Assembly (NCBI GenBank): GCA_002451015.1 | Contig: DKBB01000284.1 | Span: 1 to 10,339, forward strand | Length of the DNA stretch: 10,339 bases | Direction of reading: 5' to 3' | From: Acidobacteria bacterium UBA6911 | Lineage (GTDB): Bacteria; Acidobacteriota; UBA6911 | Shown here: positions 6,014-10,339 of the stretch, piece by piece | Numbering within the stretch: position 1 is the stretch's first letter | How the letters are laid out: every line of letters starts with the position of its first letter | Made by a program: the position numbers and the translations under genes | Notes under the pieces: generated by a model | The model's database searches: none | What the model was told of the DNA's origin: nothing | The model's input: the letters and a program-made list of their open reading frames with translations, nothing else

Positions 6014-8296
6014 ATGAACCAAACATCAGATCCTACAAAACAGCCCAGGCGAAAAGGATTACGGTCCCGTCATTATATCCTTGTATGCATTTTTCTGCTT
6101 GTTCTCGGACTGGTGGCTACTCAGGTATTTTTAAATCAGACTTCGGTCGGGAGCTCCCGTTTCATTCCCATGACATTTCTGCTTTATACCGGAACGGCCG
6201 TTGTCGTGCTGGCGCTGTTGATACTGGCGACGGTTCTGGGGCGAAACCTGGTTAAGCTTTATTTCGAACGGAAAAGCGGAAGGGTGGGGAGTGGATTCAA
6301 GACCAGAATGGTCCGCATTTTTATTGTTCTTTCCCTGCTGCCCGCACTATTGCTGTTTCTTCTGGCCTATGGGTTGATCAGCGCCCAGATTGAACAGTGG
6401 TTTAAAGCTCCGCTGGCGGAAATGATGGAGCACAGCAGGCTTCTGGCTGAGAGATATTACGAGGAAGCCGAACAGCGTGGAAAATACTTTGCTGCCGGGA
6501 TTGCGGGCTATATCCAGGCTACGGACGGGATGGAAAATGAACAGCGGGCGGGACTCAGGCTGAAACTTCTGGAGTTCTGCCAGCAGTACGACATTGACAA
6601 TGTGAAGATTTTCGGCACTCAAATAGAGCTTGTTGCGGAAGCTGGGAATTCGGTTGCGGGTGCATCCCACAGGGATTCCATATTGGAACTTGCTCAACGC
6701 GCAGTGGGGGGGCAACCCGGGTTCAAAGTGGCACGTCTGACTCCAAGGGATCCGTTTACCGAGATTTCCTGGGCGACGGCTCCGATTCGGGGAGAGCGGG
6801 GGGATATTATCGGTGTTGTTTTAACCGAAAGCGTGAATTCTCAAAGCGCCGGATTCAGGGCGGGAGAAGTTCAACTGGCGTATGAGAAATATGAGCTGTT
6901 ACAAAGTGAAAAAAATACTCTTCGCTACAATACTCTTCTCATTCTGGCTCTCTCGACGTTGCTGATCGTCTTTGCTTTCTCCTGGTTTGCTTTGTACCTT
7001 GCGAAAAGAATTACTGTCCCGATACAGGCGCTGGCGGAAGGTGCAGAAGCTGTCGCAGCCGGAAATCTGGAATATCGTGTCCATAGCCAGGCTTTCGATG
7101 AACTAGCAAATCTGGTCGCTTCCTTCAACCAAATGACAAGCGATCTTCAGGAAAACGAAAAGCGCATCGAGGCGGCTCAACAAAAACTGCGTCAAACAAA
7201 TGTCGAACTGGATGACCGGCGCCGCTATATCGAAACCATTCTGGAGACGATTGCAACTGGGGTCATATCGCTCGACGGTGACTATCGTATTCGGACGATA
7301 AATCGTGCTGCAATGGAGATGCTGCAGGTGAAAAACGCATCCGTGGAGGGCTTGCTGGAAGAGGTGATCCAGGATCCGTCCAGCGGTATTATCCGTGAAT
7401 TACTGTTGAAATCCGAGGTGCTGGGAACGGTTGTAAAGAATATCTATCTGGCGTTTCCTGGCAAAAGCATGCAGCTGGCCACCATCGTCACGCCATTGGC
7501 CGACAGCGAAGGAAAAGGCACAGGATGGGTTGTGGTGCTGGATGACATGACAGAACTGCTCAGAATGGAAAAACTCACCGCATGGCAGGAGGTTGCTCGG
7601 CGATTGGCGCATGAAATCAAGAATCCGTTGACTCCGATCCAGCTTTCGGCTGAACGAGTTTTACGACGCTACAAACAAATGGGCCCGCCTCCGGAAAATA
7701 TCCCGGGAAGGTGGTGCCAAGAATTTTCAAAATTCGAAAAGCTCCTGTCCGAGTGCACGCAGACCATTATCCAGGAAACCGGGTCACTCAAAGGCCTGGT
7801 GGATGAATTTTCACGTTTCGCCCGACTTCCCGAAGTACGCCTGCAGGAAGCGGACCTGCATGCTGTTCTGGAAAATACCCTGGGCCTTTACCGGGGACGT
7901 TTCCGGGATGTTCATATTGAGAAGCAGTACGACCCTGCCATTCCAATGTTCCAACTGGACCCGGACCAGATGAAACGCGTGTTTATTAATCTTTTCGATA
8001 ATGCACTGGAAGCCATGGCCGGGAGTACGGGCGTTAAAACACTGCAGATTCACACGAGCCTGGATGCCAGGAGGAATTCCGTAAGTGTCGAGATCGGTGA
8101 TTCCGGGCGAGGATTTCCCGAGGAATACCAGGGCAGCCTTTTCCTGCCTTATTTTTCAGCCCGTAAGGGAGGGACCGGACTGGGATTGGCGATCGTTCGC
8201 CAAATCGTATCGGACCATAATGGAAACGTACATGCGGAACAGAATGCCCCCGTAGGGACAAAAATCGTAATTGATTTACCCTTGGTTTCAGACTGA
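6014..8296 (+). CDS. ntrY: NtrY-type transmembrane sensor histidine kinase
   Basis: Inner-membrane sensor kinase of 760 residues that autophosphorylates on His and passes phosphate to the response regulator encoded next. The layout is typical of NtrY: hydrophobic helices at about 21-38, 52-75 and 99-121, an extracytoplasmic sensor region (about 125-300), a fourth helix (305-329), HAMP (330-383), a coiled segment, PAS (about 400-510) and the kinase core. The H-box RLAHEIKNPLTPIQLSAERVL has phospho-acceptor H533. The N-box NLFDNALEA has N663; GDSGRGF and the Gly-rich lid GGTGLGLAIV follow. The ATG at 6014 is chosen over 5945 because the added 23 residues look non-coding; the ribosome site is weak. 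No heme ligand can be assigned in the PAS domain by eye. The NtrY family senses redox or nitrogen-related signals in proteobacteria; the signal here is unknown. Confidence 0.93.
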   Translation: MNQTSDPTKQPRRKGLRSRHYILVCIFLLVLGLVATQVFLNQTSVGSSRFIPMTFLLYTGTAVVVLALLILATVLGRNLVKLYFERKSGRVGSGFKTRMVRIFIVLSLLPALLLFLLAYGLISAQIEQWFKAPLAEMMEHSRLLAERYYEEAEQRGKYFAAGIAGYIQATDGMENEQRAGLRLKLLEFCQQYDIDNVKIFGTQIELVAEAGNSVAGASHRDSILELAQRAVGGQPGFKVARLTPRDPFTEISWATAPIRGERGDIIGVVLTESVNSQSAGFRAGEVQLAYEKYELLQSEKNTLRYNTLLILALSTLLIVFAFSWFALYLAKRITVPIQALAEGAEAVAAGNLEYRVHSQAFDELANLVASFNQMTSDLQENEKRIEAAQQKLRQTNVELDDRRRYIETILETIATGVISLDGDYRIRTINRAAMEMLQVKNASVEGLLEEVIQDPSSGIIRELLLKSEVLGTVVKNIYLAFPGKSMQLATIVTPLADSEGKGTGWVVVLDDMTELLRMEKLTAWQEVARRLAHEIKNPLTPIQLSAERVLRRYKQMGPPPENIPGRWCQEFSKFEKLLSECTQTIIQETGSLKGLVDEFSRFARLPEVRLQEADLHAVLENTLGLYRGRFRDVHIEKQYDPAIPMFQLDPDQMKRVFINLFDNALEAMAGSTGVKTLQIHTSLDARRNSVSVEIGDSGRGFPEEYQGSLFLPYFSARKGGTGLGLAIVRQIVSDHNGNVHAEQNAPVGTKIVIDLPLVSD

Positions 8297-8318
8297 ATCC
8301 GGACCACAATAATTCTCT

Positions 8319-9695
8319 ATGAATCGTTCTTCCGTTTTAATTGTTGATGATGAAAAAGGCGTACAAACCTCCATTCAGGGGATACTCGAGGATGCCGGAT
8401 TCGAATCCTGTGCCGTATCCAGCGGCGAGGAAGCCCTGGACATGCTTTCTCAAGAGAAATTCCCGGTTGTTCTGCTCGATATTTGGCTGCCAGGAATGGA
8501 TGGGCTGCAAACGCTGGCTAAAATAAAGCAGTCGAATCCCGAAGCCGTTGTAATCATGATATCGGGACATGGATCGATCGAAACAGCTGTTCGCTCCACA
8601 AAATTGGGCGCATTCGATTTTGTTGAAAAGCCGCTTTCGCTGGAGAAAACTCTTCTAGTTGTCAAAAACGGATTCCATCAATATCGGCTGGAGGAAGAAA
8701 ACCGCAATCTCCGGAGGCAGATTGAGCGGGAACATTTGATGATAGGAGATTCCGTGCCTATGCAGGCTCTGCGCCAGCAGATTGCGTTCGCTGCGCCAAC
8801 AAACGGCCGTGTTCTCATCTGCGGGGAAAACGGCACCGGAAAAGAGCTTGTGGCACACTTGATTCATTTTCACAGTCTGCGCAAGGAAGGCCCCTTTGTG
8901 GAAATGAATTGCGCCGCTATTCCGGAAGAATTGATTGAAAGCGAATTATTTGGCCATTTAAAAGGCTCGTTTACCGGGGCCTCCGAGGATAAGGAAGGGA
9001 AGTTCGTACAGGCGAACGGCGGAACTCTTTTCCTGGATGAGGTGGGTGATATGAGTTCCAGGACGCAGGCTAAAGTGCTTCGAGTTCTGGAAGAGCAGAG
9101 ATTTACTCCTGTCGGCGGAAACACTTCAATCAGCGTGGATGTTCGGGTTATAGCATCGACCAATAAGAACCTGGAACAGGAAATTGAACTGGGTAATTTC
9201 CGGGAGGACCTTTACTACAGGCTGAACGTGCTTCCCTTTCAGCTGCCGCCTCTAAGGGAGCGACGGGAAGATATCTCCCTCCTGGCCGGATTTTTCCTGA
9301 ATGATTATGCGCGTAAAAACGGCCGTAAGGCTCCGGCTCTGACCCGGAAAGCTGTAGAAGTCCTTGAGACATATCCGTGGCCGGGCAATGTGCGGGAATT
9401 GAGGAACATTGCGGAGCGGTTGATAATTATGACTCCGCAAAAACGCATTGATATTTATGATCTGCCCGAGACCATGCTGAACCGCACGCTGCCGGTGCCG
9501 TTTGAAAATGAAGAAGCGGCTTCTTTACAGGATGCAAAAGAAAATTTCGAAAGGGAATACATCCAGCAGAAGCTGATAGACCATAAGGGAAGCGTCAGCG
9601 GCACAGCCCGGGCCCTGGGGATAGAGCGCAGCAATCTTTACCGGAAGCTGAAACAGCTAGGCATTCCATATACCGGAAAGGACGACGGGGATTAA
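8319..9695 (+). CDS. ntrX: NtrX-type sigma-54-dependent response regulator
   Basis: Cytoplasmic transcription activator of 458 residues, presumed partner of the kinase just upstream (22-base gap, same strand). The receiver domain (about 4-118) has D10/D11, phospho-acceptor D54, S82 and K104. The AAA+ domain (about 142-370) has Walker A GENGTGKE (169-176), the sigma-54 contact loop as GSFTGA (216-221; usual form GAFTGA), Walker B GGTLFLDE (234-241), the REDLYYRLNVLPF segment, and sensor II PGNVRELRN. A Fis-type helix-turn-helix (about 405-447, SGTARALGIERSNLYRKLKQLG) binds enhancer DNA. All ATPase residues look intact and the Thr of the loop is kept, so it should activate RNA polymerase-sigma54. 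NtrX is preferred over NtrC because of the neighbouring NtrY-type kinase; the target genes are unknown. The ribosome site is poor (GGA near 8300). Confidence 0.92.
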   Translation: MNRSSVLIVDDEKGVQTSIQGILEDAGFESCAVSSGEEALDMLSQEKFPVVLLDIWLPGMDGLQTLAKIKQSNPEAVVIMISGHGSIETAVRSTKLGAFDFVEKPLSLEKTLLVVKNGFHQYRLEEENRNLRRQIEREHLMIGDSVPMQALRQQIAFAAPTNGRVLICGENGTGKELVAHLIHFHSLRKEGPFVEMNCAAIPEELIESELFGHLKGSFTGASEDKEGKFVQANGGTLFLDEVGDMSSRTQAKVLRVLEEQRFTPVGGNTSISVDVRVIASTNKNLEQEIELGNFREDLYYRLNVLPFQLPPLRERREDISLLAGFFLNDYARKNGRKAPALTRKAVEVLETYPWPGNVRELRNIAERLIIMTPQKRIDIYDLPETMLNRTLPVPFENEEAASLQDAKENFEREYIQQKLIDHKGSVSGTARALGIERSNLYRKLKQLGIPYTGKDDGD

Positions 9696-9698
9696 TAC

Positions 9699-9744
9699 GG
9701 CGGGCCCGCCCGGCGAAGTCAGCCGGAGGCTGACGAAGACGGGC
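9699..9744. repeat. Palindrome-rich spacer between convergent genes (REP-like)
   Basis: A perfect 12-base palindrome GGCGGGCCCGCC (9699-9710) is followed by a strong hairpin GTCAGCC-GGA-GGCTGAC (9718-9734), nested in an outer stem GCCCG (9704-9708)/CGGGC (9740-9744). The core CAGCCGGAGGC (9720-9730) matches 5902-5912 exactly. It fills the 48-base gap between ntrX and the rrf2 gene and could end transcription from both sides, though no T tract follows. Confidence 0.5.
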
Positions 9745-10187
9745 TAGATGGAAAAAGTGGCCACGTTGCGTATGGAATCGTATTGAATGGCGAGGTCCCG
9801 GAAATTCACATGGTCGATGACCCGGGATGTTGCATGATGTATATCTTTCCAGATATTCCTGAATACGCAGGTGTACATTTCTTCGCATCCGGCATAGTCC
9901 TGTTTGACGCACGAAATCGGTTCCGTCGGTCCTTCTATCAGCCGGATGATTTCCCCGACGGTGATTTTCTCGGGCGGTTTGGCCAGCAGATATCCTCCGC
10001 TGCTTCCCCTGCGGCTCTCGATAATACCGTGGGATTTCAATCCTGAAAAAATCTGCTCCAGGAATTTGACCGGCGCGTCAATGCGTTTGGCCGTGTCATG
10101 AATGCTGACGGGTTCCCGGCCTTCATAGCATAGTGCCAGGTCCAATACTGCTTTCAACGCGTAATCGCTCTTGTACGAGATTTTCAT
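9744..10187 (-). CDS. Rrf2-family transcription regulator, probable iron-sulfur sensor
   Basis: DNA-binding regulator of 147 residues, the normal length for Rrf2/IscR/NsrR/RirA proteins. It starts with the family N-terminus MKISYKSDYALKAVLDLA. A winged helix-turn-helix (about 25-70) includes VSIHDTAKRIDAPVKFLEQIFSGLK and the wing RRGSSGGYLLAKPPEKITVGEIIRLIEGP. Three cysteines, C93, C101 and C107, have spacing C-X7-C-X5-C, the pattern I recall for RirA and Bacillus NsrR, whereas IscR uses C-X5-C-X5-C. Asp8 is present, the position used as fourth cluster ligand in Streptomyces NsrR. I infer an Fe-S cluster sensing iron, NO or redox state. It is convergent with ntrX; no isc, suf or NO-detoxification gene is in the window. 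The start is set by the family N-terminus; the ribosome site is weak. Confidence 0.92.
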   Translation of the reverse strand: MKISYKSDYALKAVLDLALCYEGREPVSIHDTAKRIDAPVKFLEQIFSGLKSHGIIESRRGSSGGYLLAKPPEKITVGEIIRLIEGPTEPISCVKQDYAGCEEMYTCVFRNIWKDIHHATSRVIDHVNFRDLAIQYDSIRNVATFSI

Positions 10188-10199
10188 CCGCTCAATACC

Positions 10200-10225
10200 C
10201 TATAATTCATACGGAATAAGTATAG
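10200..10225 (-). promoter_or_regulatory. Palindromic candidate operator/promoter of the Rrf2 gene
   Basis: An imperfect 26-base palindrome begins CTATA and ends TATAG; 18 of 26 positions are symmetric by hand count. It lies 13 bases before the start codon. On the minus strand it contains TATACT (complement of 10219-10224), a good -10 box that would start the transcript about 25 bases before the ATG. No -35 is apparent, since the large palindrome begins five bases beyond. Rrf2 regulators often repress their own gene, so an autoregulatory site is a reasonable inference. Confidence 0.45.
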
Positions 10226-10230
10226 CATTA

Positions 10231-10299
10231 AAAAATGGGACCTGGTTATTCTGACACCATTTTCATAAATTGGTGCCTTTATAACCAGGTCCCATTTTT
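10231..10299. repeat. 69-base palindromic element (REP/MITE-like)
   Basis: Perfect 19-base inverted arms (10231-10249 and 10281-10299; outer sequence AAAAATGGGACC, inner end TGGTTAT) enclose 31 bases. Within these a second short stem CACCA (10255-10259)/TGGTG (10271-10275) can form. There is no coding capacity. The structure, a long stem with a terminal sub-hairpin in an intergenic site, is that of a repetitive extragenic palindrome or a miniature non-autonomous element. The T-rich right end could also act as a terminator for transcription entering from the left. Confidence 0.7.
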
Positions 10300-10300
10300 C

Positions 10301-10339
10301 GTCCTAGGTCCCAGACCTCAAGTCGCAGATCCAAGGTCA
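10301..10339. repeat. Degenerate heptanucleotide repeat array, cut by window end
   Basis: Bases from 10301 fall into 7-base units: GTCCTAG, GTCCCAG, ACCTCAA, GTCGCAG, ATCCAAG, then GTCA at the edge. In the other register, GATCCAA GGTCA (10328-10339) matches the GRTCGAA type seen at 5761-5781. It directly follows the palindromic element. Confidence 0.55.

Noticed and set aside
7811..8309. Open frames on the minus strand within ntrY and several other genes
   Set aside because: They are antisense shadows of well-supported genes, without ribosome sites or recognisable domains.
9783..10101. Plus-strand open frames opposite the Rrf2 gene
   Set aside because: The minus-strand frame encodes a complete family-length Rrf2 protein; the plus-strand translations show no coherent features.
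1..10339. CRISPR array, integrated phage, toxin-antitoxin or defence genes
   Set aside because: No spaced direct repeats, integrase, transposase or defence-type domains were found; the repeats present are short tandem heptads and palindromes.

Overview
The window reads as chromosomal DNA of a Gram-negative, aerobically respiring bacterium. The evidence is an outer-membrane TonB-dependent receptor, a caa3-type cytochrome oxidase, and NtrY/NtrX-type sigma-54-linked regulators. The style of the intergenic repeats and the small secreted protein beginning 'DISGKW' fit Acidobacteriota or a similar environmental lineage, but that placement is a weak inference. No phage, plasmid, CRISPR, tRNA or rRNA signal was seen.

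Layout. (1) 1-2731, plus strand: the 3' half of an oxidase operon in the order subunit I (cut by the window edge), III, IV, II. The genes overlap or are almost abutting, and subunit II carries a fused cytochrome c domain. A strong hairpin at 2762-2789 closes the operon. (2) 2790-3370: almost 600 bases without a convincing gene, relatively AT-rich and full of short inverted repeats. (3) 3371-5155, plus: a BtuB-like TonB-dependent receptor. (4) 5203-5309: inverted repeats between convergent genes. (5) 5295-5675, minus: a small secreted beta-rich protein of unknown function. (6) 5676-6013: a non-coding stretch with a 7-base tandem repeat, a REP-like hairpin and possible promoters. (7) 6014-9695, plus: a two-gene two-component operon, an NtrY-type membrane histidine kinase followed by an NtrX-type sigma-54 activator. 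(8) 9744-10187, minus: an Rrf2-family regulator with three cysteines spaced for an iron-sulfur cluster and a palindromic candidate operator just upstream. (9) 10231-10339: a 69-base near-perfect palindrome followed by more 7-base repeats, running off the window end.

How the parts may relate: the oxidase reduces O2 with electrons from cytochrome c. NtrYX-type systems and Fe-S Rrf2 regulators often respond to redox, nitrogen or nitrosative conditions, so shared physiological control is possible, but no regulatory link between these genes is visible in the DNA. I found no clear new multi-gene system. The most unusual observations are a CuA-site substitution in subunit II, a dispersed heptad-repeat family, the palindromic elements, and the structured leader region before the receptor.
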